Shown: positions 23,559-30,715, counted from the stretch's first letter. The stretch: DNA of 54,668 bases from a virus (IMGVR_UViG_3300035181_002389:1-54668), one strand, 5' to 3'. Numbers and translations: made by a program. The notes: generated by a model not told the origin, from the letters alone.

Positions 23559-23987
23559 TCAGATGACGCATTCAAAGAATGCTGGGCGGTCAATGCAGTC
23601 TATGCAATTTCTGCGTTCGAAGCAGTTTTCGCACCGAATGCAATCATCACTCCCAGAGCAGTGCTTGCAACTGATGCAATCGACGCAGTATTCGCAAATT
23701 ATACAATCTGTACACCTATCGCAGACTTTGCACTCAAAGCAGTTGACGCAACTGTCACATTTCTTGCTGCCCTTGCAGTTGACGCATCTGTTGCATTGAG
23801 TGCAATCGGTGCAACCTACACAATCAAAGCAACACTCGCAGTTTACACAGTTGACACAATTAACACAGTTGACACAATTGATGCAGCCTGCATCATCAAG
23901 AGCTTTGACAATTGCATCGGCTTCGGCTTGTGACTTGTAGCTGACCGCTGTGTTCCCTTTTGGTGAGGTGCTGGTGAAGAATTTCAT
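23559..23987 (-). CDS. Cys-every-third-residue repeat protein (copy 1)
   Basis: 142 residues from the ATG at 23987 (AAAGGAGATTCAA before it). N-terminal domain of about 35 residues (MKFFTSTSPKGNTAVSYKSQ, AEADAIVKALDDAGC), then about 95 residues with Cys at every third position (CINCVNCVNCVNC, CTDCTQCNRCVNC). More than 30 cysteines. Such a period could form a very regular metal- or disulfide-rich solenoid; in a reducing cytoplasm metal binding is more plausible. Four paralogs lie within 7 kb. Function unknown. Confidence 0.85.
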   Translation of the reverse strand: MKFFTSTSPKGNTAVSYKSQAEADAIVKALDDAGCINCVNCVNCVNCVNCECCFDCVGCTDCTQCNRCVNCKGSKKCDSCVNCFECKVCDRCTDCIICEYCVDCISCKHCSGSDDCIRCENCFERRNCIDCIDRPAFFECVI

Positions 23988-24005
23988 TTGAATCTCCTTT
24001 GTCGT

Positions 24006-24081
24006 TGGTTCCACCTACAGGATTCGAACCTGCAATCTGTCACTTATAAGGCAACTGCTCTACCAATTGAGCTAAGGTGGC
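24006..24081 (-). tRNA. tRNA-Ile (anticodon UAU)
   Basis: 76 nt with encoded CCA. Acceptor GCCACCT/AGGTGGA (first pair G-A mismatched), D-arm GCTCAATTGGTAGAGC, anticodon loop CTTATAA (anticodon TAT), T-arm GCAGGTTCGAATCCTGT with one G-U. Reads AUA codons, which are frequent in AT-rich phages. A near-identical gene is at 29083. Confidence 0.88.
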
Positions 24082-24092
24082 AATGAAATCAG

Positions 24093-24257
24093 TTAGTTAG
24101 CTCGAAGCGCGTCAACTTCTCGGTCAAGAGAACTGTATGAGTATAAAGAAGTATCGCCGTAATTGTCACCTTTTATGAGAACAAGACAAGCGATATTCCC
24201 ATCACAAAGGAACCGATAATGGGCGGAATCTTCTTCAGTCTTGTAATCAAGTTCAAT
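24093..24257 (-). CDS. RYRFL-family protein with apparent ATT start
   Basis: A 54-residue frame (IELDYKTEEDSAHYRFLCDG, ending SSLDREVDALRAN) aligns with both halves of the gene at 29228 (MVIDYKTKKDATRYQFL; DAARYRFLSDGN). At the position of the paralog's ATG this copy has ATT (24255-24257), 7 nt after a good TTTGGAG site; no ATG, GTG or TTG is available in frame before a TGA. It uses ATT, or it is a start-less remnant. Confidence 0.62.
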   Translation of the reverse strand: MELDYKTEEDSAHYRFLCDGNIACLVLIKGDNYGDTSLYSYSSLDREVDALRAN

Positions 24258-24285
24258 GCTATATTCTCCAAAGAGTTCGATGCAG

Positions 24286-24561
24286 TTAAAATCGCTCGCT
24301 CAAGATTGCGTAAAGGCGCGTGTTGCCATTGACATCGACGAGGTCACCAGTCTTCTTCGAGCGGTAAACTATCGCGTCACCTTCGAAAGCCTCGTCACGA
24401 AGCTCGCAGTTTAAGAAGAACTTAATTTTGCTGTAGTCGGTGATACCAGCAGCTTCGATTGCTGATTTAACCGTGTGCTTGACGCTCTTGCCAGCAGGGA
24501 TGACTGCGAGGAGGTCTTGATCGTTCATCACCACTACGTAGAGCGGTTCGCTTTTCTTCAT
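24286..24561 (-). CDS. Hypothetical protein
   Basis: 91 residues, CAGGAGTAGCATC before the ATG. Beta start (EPLYVVVMNDQDLLAVIPAG), helix (VKHTVKSAIEAAGI), then FLNCELRDEAFEGDAIVYRS and a final YAILSERF. A consensus promoter is directly upstream. Unknown family. Confidence 0.65.
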   Translation of the reverse strand: MKKSEPLYVVVMNDQDLLAVIPAGKSVKHTVKSAIEAAGITDYSKIKFFLNCELRDEAFEGDAIVYRSKKTGDLVDVNGNTRLYAILSERF

Positions 24562-24591
24562 GATGCTACTCCTGTTTGCGTTGTCGAGTAT

Positions 24592-24620
24592 ATTATATCA
24601 CAATCTGCAGCAGATGTCAA
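24592..24620 (-). promoter_or_regulatory. Consensus sigma70 promoter TTGACA-17-TATAAT
   Basis: TATAAT (24592-24597) with TGTGA before it and TTGACA (24615-24620), spacer 17 nt. Drives 24286-24561. Confidence 0.82.
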
Positions 24621-24641
24621 GCAACCTTACAGGTTGTAGAG

Positions 24642-24920
24642 TTATTCAACAGTGCGATGCGAGACGCGGACCAGACAGCTGCCCTTAGTGCATTCTACAC
24701 ACTCGATACAGTAGTTGCAGGCGATGCAGTGCTTGCAATTTGCGCAGCCTTTGCATCCGTAGCAGTCGTTGCAGTCAGAACAGTTGTAGCATTCAACACA
24801 ATTGATGCAGTTGGTGCAACCTGAAGCGTCAAGCATTGCACATCATTCTTCAGCTTCGGTTTGACTTCGTTCACTCCAAGAGCTGTTGCCTTTGGATGAT
24901 ACACTTGAAACATATCGCAT
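24642..24920 (-). pseudogene. Cys-repeat gene interrupted by an in-frame TGA (copy 2)
   Basis: From the ATG at 24920 the product reads MRYVSSVSSKGNSSWSERSQ, TEAEE, then TGA at 24843-24845, then in the same frame CAMLDASGCTNCINCVEC and further CxxC repeats to 24642. The intact paralog at 28284 has TEADTRCKALDEAGC, so the TGA stands where Arg is expected, consistent with CGA to TGA. Restart at the ATG six bases after the TGA could still yield the 64-residue Cys domain. Confidence 0.82.
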
Positions 24921-24938
24921 GATGAGTATCCCTTTGAA

Positions 24939-25262
24939 TCAATTTCGAATGTATTGATAAAGATAAGCATCCCTTTCAATCTCACGCAACAGAGCAATGA
25001 ACTCGCCAACTTCGTTTGCAGGAACTCCTAAGAAAAACCCAAAAATTTCCGAATCTGAATCTGACCAGGGTTGACGCTTGCCGTCAATCTCTCGATCAAG
25101 GTCTTTACCTTTGAGATCTTCAAATCCTGAGAAATCAAATCCTCGATTTCGAAGCCAGCGATAACGAGCAGCATCTGCTTCAGTATTACGAATGCGGTTT
25201 ACCAGCTCTTCGATTTCGACAGTAGAATTTTGATTAGAACAAGATGTGTTGAACATGACCAT
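24939..25262 (-). CDS. RYRFL-family hypothetical protein
   Basis: 107 residues, AAGGTGGTCTAAA before the ATG. Contains NTEADAARYRWLRNRGFDF and LDREIDGK, a motif shared with the genes at 24093 and 29228 and with many small phage proteins in which DAARYRWLR precedes a short helical domain ending in LD-x-E-ID. C-terminal IERDAYLYQYIRN repeats part of the motif. Unknown function. Confidence 0.7.
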   Translation of the reverse strand: MVMFNTSCSNQNSTVEIEELVNRIRNTEADAARYRWLRNRGFDFSGFEDLKGKDLDREIDGKRQPWSDSDSEIFGFFLGVPANEVGEFIALLREIERDAYLYQYIRN

Positions 25263-25288
25263 TTTAGACCACCTTGAGAACTTTAATA

Positions 25289-25369
25289 TCAGTGAGTGAT
25301 GTCATATAAAGCAAAAATGGCGATTGCAATGTAAATGACAGCTACGACGATATCAGAGAAAGTAAACAT
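25289..25369 (-). CDS. 26-aa membrane peptide
   Basis: MFTFSDIVVAVIYIAIAIFA followed by LYDITH; AGGAAATATC before the ATG. One membrane span. Lies between a tRNA gene and the gene at 24939. Confidence 0.55.
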   Translation of the reverse strand: MFTFSDIVVAVIYIAIAIFALYDITH

Positions 25370-25400
25370 GATATTTCCTATTCGCAAATCGCAAATGTTT

Positions 25401-25476
25401 TGGCTCCCCAACCTGGGCTCGAACCAGGGACCTGCGGATTAACAGTCCGACGCTCTACCGACTGAGCTATTGGGGA
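25401..25476 (-). tRNA. tRNA-Asn (anticodon GUU)
   Basis: 76 nt with encoded CCA. Acceptor TCCCCAA/TTGGGGA, D-arm GCTCAGTCGGTAGAGC, anticodon loop CTGTTAA, T-arm CCTGGTTCGAGCCCAGG; all stems pair fully. Confidence 0.95.
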
Positions 25477-25483
25477 ATGTGAG

Positions 25484-25930
25484 TTAAAGTTTCGTATTTA
25501 TCACCTCGCACACTACATCGAAATCATCGACGTTAAGATCACACGCAATGAACACGAGGGGCTTTCCTGGAGTGTTGTTGCGTGCGTAAGCTGCATGAGG
25601 CATCTTGTTGTTGAGGACAAATACTGAGCCATCGGCAAGATTGCCTACACGCTTCCAGTCCTTTTCGTATAGCACATGATCGCCAGAAAGCACGACGCCT
25701 AGAGTTATGTCGAATGGCACACTGTCGTCTGTATGTTCGCTTACGCCTAACGAAGCGTAGAGACCAGCGTTGTATGACTCAGGGTGCAGCTGTAGTATCA
25801 CGTTGAGAAGCGAATGCGAAATAGGCGCAGGTACAATATCATCAAATTTTGCCTCATTCATCAGACGAGACAGGACCTTCGGATCGACTTTAGGCAGACT
25901 CAGTTCAGCGTCAAATACAATTGCGTTCAT
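25484..25930 (-). CDS. 2OG-Fe(II) oxygenase-like protein
   Basis: 148 residues. The motif EHTDD (His66, Asp68) and PHAAYAR (His112) with a following PLVFIACDL strand match the H-x-D...H iron site and double-stranded beta-helix end of 2-oxoglutarate-dependent oxygenases; GDHVLYEKDWKRVGNLADGS and VFVLNNKMPHA are typical of the phage variety. The 2OG-binding Arg would be Arg117 or a nearby residue and is not certain. Such enzymes hydroxylate proteins or nucleobases; the substrate cannot be told. Ends directly next to the tRNA-Asn gene. Confidence 0.6.
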   Translation of the reverse strand: MNAIVFDAELSLPKVDPKVLSRLMNEAKFDDIVPAPISHSLLNVILQLHPESYNAGLYASLGVSEHTDDSVPFDITLGVVLSGDHVLYEKDWKRVGNLADGSVFVLNNKMPHAAYARNNTPGKPLVFIACDLNVDDFDVVCEVINTKL

Positions 25931-25943
25931 ATGCTCAACGGAC

Positions 25944-26477
25944 TTAGATGCTCACGGAAATGCTTTGCTGCAATGTCAAGTACTCTTTCATCAGGTTTGA
26001 CATCCATGTTGAAGCAAGTTTAGCCGCTTCCTTTGCTACATTGATACGCTCGAGATAATATTCAAGCTTGAATTTCTCGTACATCTGCGAAGAATATTCG
26101 GCAATGTTCAAGCACTCATTATAATCATGATTAATCGTGTTGAATAGTTTGAACAGCCCGCTAACAATTTCCTTCGGTGTGCGACGAAAATATCCCTCAG
26201 GTGTTTCAACAGGAACACGCTTTCCATTTACGAACCCATACTTCTTGAGCTCATCACAATCGATGATATGAACAGGGTCTGCGCAACCGACCTTATATTC
26301 CCTGACTGATTTGGAATAGACATCAATGCCCGGGAATACACGCTCAACCCACTTCGCAGCTTCCTGAAGATCAGATGCATGGATGTTGAAGGAATACATA
26401 TCCTTCGACACAAGACTCCATGTCTCAGAGCCGTAGGGATGGAAAAGCATGACATGAAACGTTTTCGAACTTATCAT
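25944..26477 (-). CDS. SYTFEIHA-family protein (intact copy)
   Basis: 177 residues from the ATG at 26477; a start at 26516 is possible. Shares with 29581 the plan DMYSFNIHASDLQEAAKWVE, IIDCDELKKYGFVNGKRVPV, ETPEGYFRRTPKEIVSGLFK and a C-terminal helix (STWMSNLMKEYL). The block ETPEGYFRRTP is strongly conserved in all three copies and may be a binding loop. Unknown function. Confidence 0.72.
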   Translation of the reverse strand: MISSKTFHVMLFHPYGSETWSLVSKDMYSFNIHASDLQEAAKWVERVFPGIDVYSKSVREYKVGCADPVHIIDCDELKKYGFVNGKRVPVETPEGYFRRTPKEIVSGLFKLFNTINHDYNECLNIAEYSSQMYEKFKLEYYLERINVAKEAAKLASTWMSNLMKEYLTLQQSISVSI

Positions 26478-26599
26478 CTTTACACTCGCTTCTAAAAGTT
26501 TCTGAATCGCCATCATGAAACAACTAGTAGAAAATGGTACCTTTCACAAGATGTTATTCCATGATCTGTCCTTTTTCCATTATTCTTGTTGTTGGGTAT

Positions 26600-26652
26600 A
26601 TTATATCATGATCTGGTATCGTTGCCAATAACCTACAAGTTAAATGTGTAAC
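26600..26652 (-). promoter_or_regulatory. Promoter TTGGCA-17-TATAAT with upstream GTTACAC
   Basis: TATAAT 26600-26605, TTGGCA 26623-26628, GTTACAC 26646-26652. Here the element lies above a recognisable -35 box. Drives 25944-26477. Confidence 0.68.
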
Positions 26653-26654
26653 TT

Positions 26655-26729
26655 CTTGTATCCCTCAGGGATTAAACTGGCAATCTATAGCTTATATGTT
26701 GACTGCTCTAACAATTGAGCTAATGTGGC
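26655..26729 (-). pseudogene. Decayed tRNA-Ile(UAU) copy
   Basis: The 5' half (GCCACATTAGCTCAATTG, then TTAGAGC) matches the intact tRNA-Ile genes and the loop still reads CATATAA, but the anticodon stem (GTCAA/GCTAT) and T-arm no longer pair and the 3' acceptor is lost. Between this and the gene at 26821 no other feature is seen. Confidence 0.75.
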
Positions 26730-26820
26730 ACACATGATAGCTATCATATTGCCATGATTATGGCACAGAAAATGTTAAGAATCACCCACAAAAAGTATGG
26801 TCTCTACCAGAGACAATCAA

Positions 26821-26964
26821 TTAGGTGAAGAGATGGAGACATATAAGGAAAACGCCAATCACATAAGCGATGATGAAGCACGGCGGGAAGAATGTCGAAG
26901 ATGGAAGAAGGATTAAAATTGCTGCAATGCCAATGTAGGTAATCGTGTCTCTAATTTTAACCAT
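26821..26964 (-). CDS. 47-aa membrane protein
   Basis: MVKIRDTITYIGIAAILILL, PSSTFFPP turn, then CFIIAYVIGVFLICLHLFT: two membrane spans. AAGGATTGAAAAT before the ATG; promoter at 27003-27052. Unknown function. Confidence 0.6.
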   Translation of the reverse strand: MVKIRDTITYIGIAAILILLPSSTFFPPCFIIAYVIGVFLICLHLFT

Positions 26965-27002
26965 ATTTTCAATCCTTCGGTATTTCCGTTGCTATTGTGT
27001 AA

Positions 27003-27052
27003 ATTATATCATAATTTGGCGTCTTTGCCGATAAGACAGCTTATAGTGTAAC
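27003..27052 (-). promoter_or_regulatory. Promoter TCGGCA-17-TATAAT with upstream GTTACAC
   Basis: TATAAT 27003-27008 preceded by TATGA, TCGGCA 27026-27031, GTTACAC 27046-27052. Drives 26821-26964. Confidence 0.62.
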
Positions 27053-27136
27053 CAGACAATTATATTACATCTTGTCATTGTAACTCTTGTTCATCATTTA
27101 AGATGAAAGTTTTGACAATGCTGACTGCATCAAAAG

Positions 27137-27400
27137 CTATACCGCCTCATAGGTCGCCTCGAAAATGTCTGGTTTACAAGGGTAGAATTCACCCTTGACA
27201 CCACGGATGATCCAGCCCCCGGGCGATACTTCGTGCAGGCCTTCTAGTGTGCCAATCTGCCATGTAATCAGCTTGCCATAACAGATTTTTACATCAACAG
27301 TCGGAACCCCAAATTCAGTTTCCAGTTTCTTCTTTGATTCAAATGTCCCATCAAACTGGTGTGCTTCAATCACTACCGGCTTCTTCCTAAATTTTGCCAT
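27137..27400 (-). CDS. MAKFRKKP-family phage protein (copy 2)
   Basis: 87 residues from the ATG at 27400, preceded by ATGGAGGATAAT. MAKFRKKPVVIEAHQFDGTF start, IGTLEGLHEVSPGGWIIRGV and EFYPCKPDIFEATYEAV end; about 80% identical to copy 1 by eye. It lies just downstream of a hexapeptide-repeat gene. Confidence 0.85.
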   Translation of the reverse strand: MAKFRKKPVVIEAHQFDGTFESKKKLETEFGVPTVDVKICYGKLITWQIGTLEGLHEVSPGGWIIRGVKGEFYPCKPDIFEATYEAV

Positions 27401-27423
27401 ATTATCCTCCATGATAATCAAAC

Positions 27424-28245
27424 TCAATTGCTTTGTCTAGATTTTTCAACCTTTTCTGGATACCAGACAGATGCAACGATGTCGGCAAATCCCAAACATT
27501 GCAAACGCTTAAAAGCATCATCATCAATGACTTTTGCACGGAAAGTATCGATATTGCCTATGAATTTATCAATCTCAAATATTGGACCGCCTTCAACATT
27601 GAAGGCATAAATTGTCAGGTTGGAGCTACCCACACCAGACATAGTCATCATCGGGTGCCCCGGAAGGGCAATTTGACCATCAAAAACACATTTCTGACCG
27701 AATGTAGAATCAATTCCGAACATGCAATGTTTGTCAAATTGACACTGATTCCCAAAGGTGCACAATGCGCCAAATCTGCACCATTGGCTGAAAGAGCATT
27801 CGTCTACAAATTCGCACCAATCACCAAATTGATTCGAGGTGCCGAATCTGCATTGCTTGCTAAAGATGCACTCTCTACTAAATACGCACTTCAATCCAAA
27901 TACGCACGCTTCACCGAACCTGGAAAATTCGTTGAACGAACATGCGTTGCCAAACACACTCTCATGGCCAAAGACACATCCGTCGGCGAATTCGCACCAG
28001 TCACCGAACTTAGAATTCGTGTGGAAAATGCAGCCAGAGCCGAACTTGCAGCAATCGGCGAAAATACAGTTCTGTAAGAACTCACAAAAATCACCAAATA
28101 CAGATTGTTCGCTGAAAACACATCCATCGGCAAATATGTTTTTGCTACCAAAGGCGACAATTGTAGTATAATCGCCAGTTGGGCACTGACGATAGCCGTT
28201 GACAATTGGTAACGCGTCAAAATCTGATTGAGTATATATTTTCAT
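27424..28245 (-). CDS. Hexapeptide F/C-repeat beta-solenoid protein (copy 3)
   Basis: 273 residues from the second of two adjacent ATGs (28245, GGGGAAC before it). MKIYTQSDFDALPIVNGYRQ start, then more than 20 hexapeptides (SVFGDFCEFLQNCIF, KFGDWCEFADGCVFG), with Phe fully kept and Cys more often replaced by Ser or Asn than in copies 1 and 2. C-terminal domain GVGSSNLTIYAFNVEGGPIF and DIVASVWYPEKV follows. Part of the duplicated block with the MAKFRKKP gene. Confidence 0.85.
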   Translation of the reverse strand: MKIYTQSDFDALPIVNGYRQCPTGDYTTIVAFGSKNIFADGCVFSEQSVFGDFCEFLQNCIFADCCKFGSGCIFHTNSKFGDWCEFADGCVFGHESVFGNACSFNEFSRFGEACVFGLKCVFSRECIFSKQCRFGTSNQFGDWCEFVDECSFSQWCRFGALCTFGNQCQFDKHCMFGIDSTFGQKCVFDGQIALPGHPMMTMSGVGSSNLTIYAFNVEGGPIFEIDKFIGNIDTFRAKVIDDDAFKRLQCLGFADIVASVWYPEKVEKSRQSN

Positions 28246-28283
28246 CATGTTCCCCAGTGATGAAGAAGACTGTTCTATTCAGT

Positions 28284-28667
28284 TTAATTAGTCATGCCTG
28301 CGCACTCTTTACAGTTACCGCAATTGGAACAACCGATGCAGATGACACAGTCAGCACAATTGGTACAATTAACACAATTTGTACACTTAACACAGCTAAT
28401 GCAATTTGCGCATTTAGTACAGCCTTCACTGTCAAAGCAGCTGACACAATCATTGCAATCGGTACAGTTTTTACATTCAACACAGCCTATGCAACCATCA
28501 CAATTAACACAGCTAGCACAACCAATGCAATTTTTGCAATCGATACAGTCGATACATTTTGTGCACCCAGCCTCATCAAGAGCTTTACATCTCGTATCAG
28601 CTTCAGTTTGGCTCTCGTAACTAAATGAGCGATTTCCTTTAGAAGAAATACTGGAGAGATAACGCAT
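28284..28667 (-). CDS. Cys-every-third-residue repeat protein (copy 3)
   Basis: 127 residues: MRYLSSISSKGNRSFSYESQ, TEADTRCKALDEAGC, then CTKCIDCIDCKNCIGCASC and more, over 30 Cys. ACATCATGCG context shows a weaker ribosome binding site (GAAAGAAACATC). It is the intact model for the broken copy at 24642. Confidence 0.85.
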   Translation of the reverse strand: MRYLSSISSKGNRSFSYESQTEADTRCKALDEAGCTKCIDCIDCKNCIGCASCVNCDGCIGCVECKNCTDCNDCVSCFDSEGCTKCANCISCVKCTNCVNCTNCADCVICIGCSNCGNCKECAGMTN

Positions 28668-28698
28668 GATGTTTCTTTCGATGTTTACAACAACTAGT

Positions 28699-29055
28699 TT
28701 ATTTTACGTTGTTAGTGCAGAATGAACAGTCAACACAATTAATGGATTCAAGGCAATTATTGCAATTTTTACAATTGATACAGTTTTTGCATTGAGAACA
28801 ATCAGTGCAGTGGATGCAACCAAAACAATCAGTACATCCAACACATTTCTTAGAATTACTGACATCAACACAATCTACACAACCAGCACAATTAAAGCAG
28901 CCTACGCAACCAGTGCAATTTTTACAATTGATGCAATTGAAGCAATTGACACACCCAGCGTCATCAAGTGCTTTACAAAGCATATCAGCATCTTCTTGTG
29001 ATTTAAGACTGGTTGAACAGTTGCCATTTTTAGAAACAGCAGAAATATAGTACAT
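28699..29055 (-). CDS. Cys-every-third-residue repeat protein (copy 4)
   Basis: 118 residues, AAGAAGGATGCACT before the ATG. MYYISAVSKNGNCSTSLKSQ, EDADMLCKALDDAGC, then the CxxCxxC array interrupted once by DVSNSKKC, at the same relative place where copy 1 has KGSKKC and copy 5 has STGNEC, so the interruption is a conserved loop. Confidence 0.85.
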   Translation of the reverse strand: MYYISAVSKNGNCSTSLKSQEDADMLCKALDDAGCVNCFNCINCKNCTGCVGCFNCAGCVDCVDVSNSKKCVGCTDCFGCIHCTDCSQCKNCINCKNCNNCLESINCVDCSFCTNNVK

Positions 29056-29082
29056 AGTGCATCCTTCTTAAAGTGAAATGAG

Positions 29083-29158
29083 TGGTTCCACCTGCAGGAT
29101 TCGAACCTGCAACCTGTCGCTTATAAGGCAACTGCTCTACCAATTGAGCTAAGGTGGC
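29083..29158 (-). tRNA. tRNA-Ile (anticodon UAU), second gene
   Basis: 76 nt with encoded CCA, differing from the gene at 24006 at a few bases (anticodon stem GTTGC/GCGAC, T-stem GCAGG/CCTGC fully paired). Same G-A mismatch at the first acceptor pair. Lies in the same gene context (upstream of a Cys-repeat gene, downstream of an RYRFL gene). Confidence 0.9.
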
Positions 29159-29166
29159 GTATATAC

Positions 29167-29215
29167 TGGGTCTTTAGCTTGGATTCAAACCAAGAACTTA
29201 CAACTTATGTTGTCA
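29167..29215 (-). pseudogene. 3' fragment of a tRNA
   Basis: A perfect T-arm CTTGGTTTGAATCCAAG followed by a 7-nt acceptor strand, one base and CCA, but no D-arm or 5' acceptor is found. A similar remnant T-arm with imperfect pairing lies at 14343-14359 and another near 30874-30895. Confidence 0.6.
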
Positions 29216-29227
29216 TTACTTTTCCTT

Positions 29228-29563
29228 TTAAGCATTTGAGAGAATGAGATTATCAACTTCTTGATCGAGAGCATCGAATGAATAAAAATCAAGGATGCCA
29301 TGATCAAGGGATACATATTCAAGACAACAAATATTGCCATCGCTGAGAAAACGATATCGTGCAGCATCTGTTTCTAGATCGCGCGAACGATCACTAACAA
29401 AATCCATATGTCTAATATTGATATCAACCTCATCATCAAGGTCAACACCATCAGAAAAGACTAGCTCATTTTCAAGCAAGCCGTACTCAAGGCAGCTGAG
29501 ACCACCCTCGCGAAGAAATTGATAACGGGTGGCATCTTTTTTAGTCTTATAATCGATGACCAT
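29228..29563 (-). CDS. RYRFL-family protein (double unit)
   Basis: 111 residues, AAGGAAGTATATATC before the ATG. Two units: MVIDYKTKKDATRYQFLREG and LETDAARYRFLSDGN, each followed by CLEY and an acidic stretch, ending LDQEVDNLILSNA. The 24093 gene corresponds to the second unit. Unknown function. Confidence 0.72.
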   Translation of the reverse strand: MVIDYKTKKDATRYQFLREGGLSCLEYGLLENELVFSDGVDLDDEVDINIRHMDFVSDRSRDLETDAARYRFLSDGNICCLEYVSLDHGILDFYSFDALDQEVDNLILSNA

Positions 29564-29580
29564 GATATATACTTCCTTGT

Positions 29581-30132
29581 TTAGACTTGTGCTGCGATTT
29601 TGCTTACAGCATCCAAAAGCGCTCGGCGAACCTCTTCACGCATTGGTTCCATGTTACACTGAATTGGAAATTCATTCAATAGATTTACTAGCCATGTCTT
29701 GATACGGACAGAGCCTTCTTTTGCCTCATTGAGATCCTTGAGATGAGAATCAGTTTCAAAATTTTCGTATAGTATCGCGCAGCACTTAACTTGATCTGAG
29801 ATTTTCGCATAATCATCACTGAGCGCCTCTACCAGATTGCATAGACTGACGGCAACCTCTTCAGGGGAAGAGCGATAGTATCCTTCAGGCTTTTCGATAA
29901 TGAACTGTTTCCCATTTATACGATGATACTTCTTAATAGCATCACAATCGATAATAGAGTCAGCGCACATTTCCATATCAATGCCATCGAACATGTGCGT
30001 AACCCAATCCAATGCTTCCTGATAATTGGCAGCATGAATTTCAAAAGTATATGAATCTCGCCCAATGAGAGTTTTTGTCTTAGGTCCAAGAAAATTACGC
30101 AACTTAACTTGATATGTCTTTGGGTTCATCAT
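29581..30132 (-). CDS. SYTFEIHA-family protein (intact copy)
   Basis: 183 residues, GAAAGGAAA before two adjacent ATGs. MMNPKTYQVKLRNFLGPKTK, RDSYTFEIHAANYQEALDWV, THMFDGIDMEM, INGKQFIIEKPEGYYRSSPE, IKTWLVNLLNEFP. It serves as the reference for the frameshifted copy at 22587. Promoter at 30163-30190. Confidence 0.75.
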   Translation of the reverse strand: MMNPKTYQVKLRNFLGPKTKTLIGRDSYTFEIHAANYQEALDWVTHMFDGIDMEMCADSIIDCDAIKKYHRINGKQFIIEKPEGYYRSSPEEVAVSLCNLVEALSDDYAKISDQVKCCAILYENFETDSHLKDLNEAKEGSVRIKTWLVNLLNEFPIQCNMEPMREEVRRALLDAVSKIAAQV

Positions 30133-30162
30133 TTTCCTTTCACAATTTTTATTGTTGGGTAT

Positions 30163-30190
30163 ATTATAACATGTTCTAGCAAAATATCAA
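30163..30190 (-). promoter_or_regulatory. Sigma70 promoter TTGATA-16-TATAAT
   Basis: TATAAT 30163-30168, TTGATA 30185-30190. Drives 29581-30132. Confidence 0.65.
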
Positions 30191-30244
30191 ACAATCGTAC
30201 ATGTTGCAAAGTTGCTTACAGATGATTCCTATCCGTTGACATCA

Positions 30245-30715
30245 TCATTTTGAATAATCATCAACGTCATGATTCATGTGATATGTCAATCCACTAGACC
30301 GAGTATAACTAGTGCACCATGTACAGTCTTCACATTCTTCGCAATCATCGCAATTGAAGCAAGCTTTGCATTCGTTGCAAGCAGTACAGCCAGCACACTG
30401 CACGCAATTGATGCAATTGATGCAGTCAGTACAGTCTGTGCAAACTTTGCATTCGTTACCGGTGGAGCAGACTTTACAATCTGTACAATCGATACAATCT
30501 GTACAATCGATACAATCAGTACAGTGGGTGCAATTTGTGCAATCAACACATCCAACGCAGCCTACACAGTGGCTGCAATTGATGCATTCGACACAACCGA
30601 AACAGTTTACACAGTTGGCTTCATCTAGTTCTTTGCAACGCGCATCAGCCTCTGCCTGTGACACGTAGCTCCACGAGTGATTTCCTTTAGGCGAAACTTC
30701 AGACACGTAATACAT
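30245..30715 (-). CDS. Cys-every-third-residue repeat protein (copy 5, longest)
   Basis: 156 residues. MYYVSEVSPKGNHSWSYVSQ, AEADARCKELDEANC, then a run that includes four near-perfect DNA repeats (CTDCIDCTDCIDCTDC), the loop STGNEC, and acidic units (CDDCEECEDC). The C-terminus leaves the pattern (RSSGLTYHMNHDVDDYSK). About 40 Cys. Nearby DNA repeats make it prone to expansion and contraction. Confidence 0.85.
   Translation of the reverse strand: MYYVSEVSPKGNHSWSYVSQAEADARCKELDEANCVNCFGCVECINCSHCVGCVGCVDCTNCTHCTDCIDCTDCIDCTDCKVCSTGNECKVCTDCTDCINCINCVQCAGCTACNECKACFNCDDCEECEDCTWCTSYTRSSGLTYHMNHDVDDYSK

Noticed and set aside
23457-23933. Long plus-strand frames opposite the Cys-repeat genes (also near 28206-28628, 30269-30668, 28792-29050)
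   Set aside because: They arise because the CxxC codon periodicity keeps stops out of other frames; products are simple Thr/Ala/Ile or Gln-rich repeats with no ribosome binding sites.
23559-30715. Diversity-generating retroelement acting on the repeat genes
   Set aside because: No reverse transcriptase and no template/variable repeat pair was found in the window.
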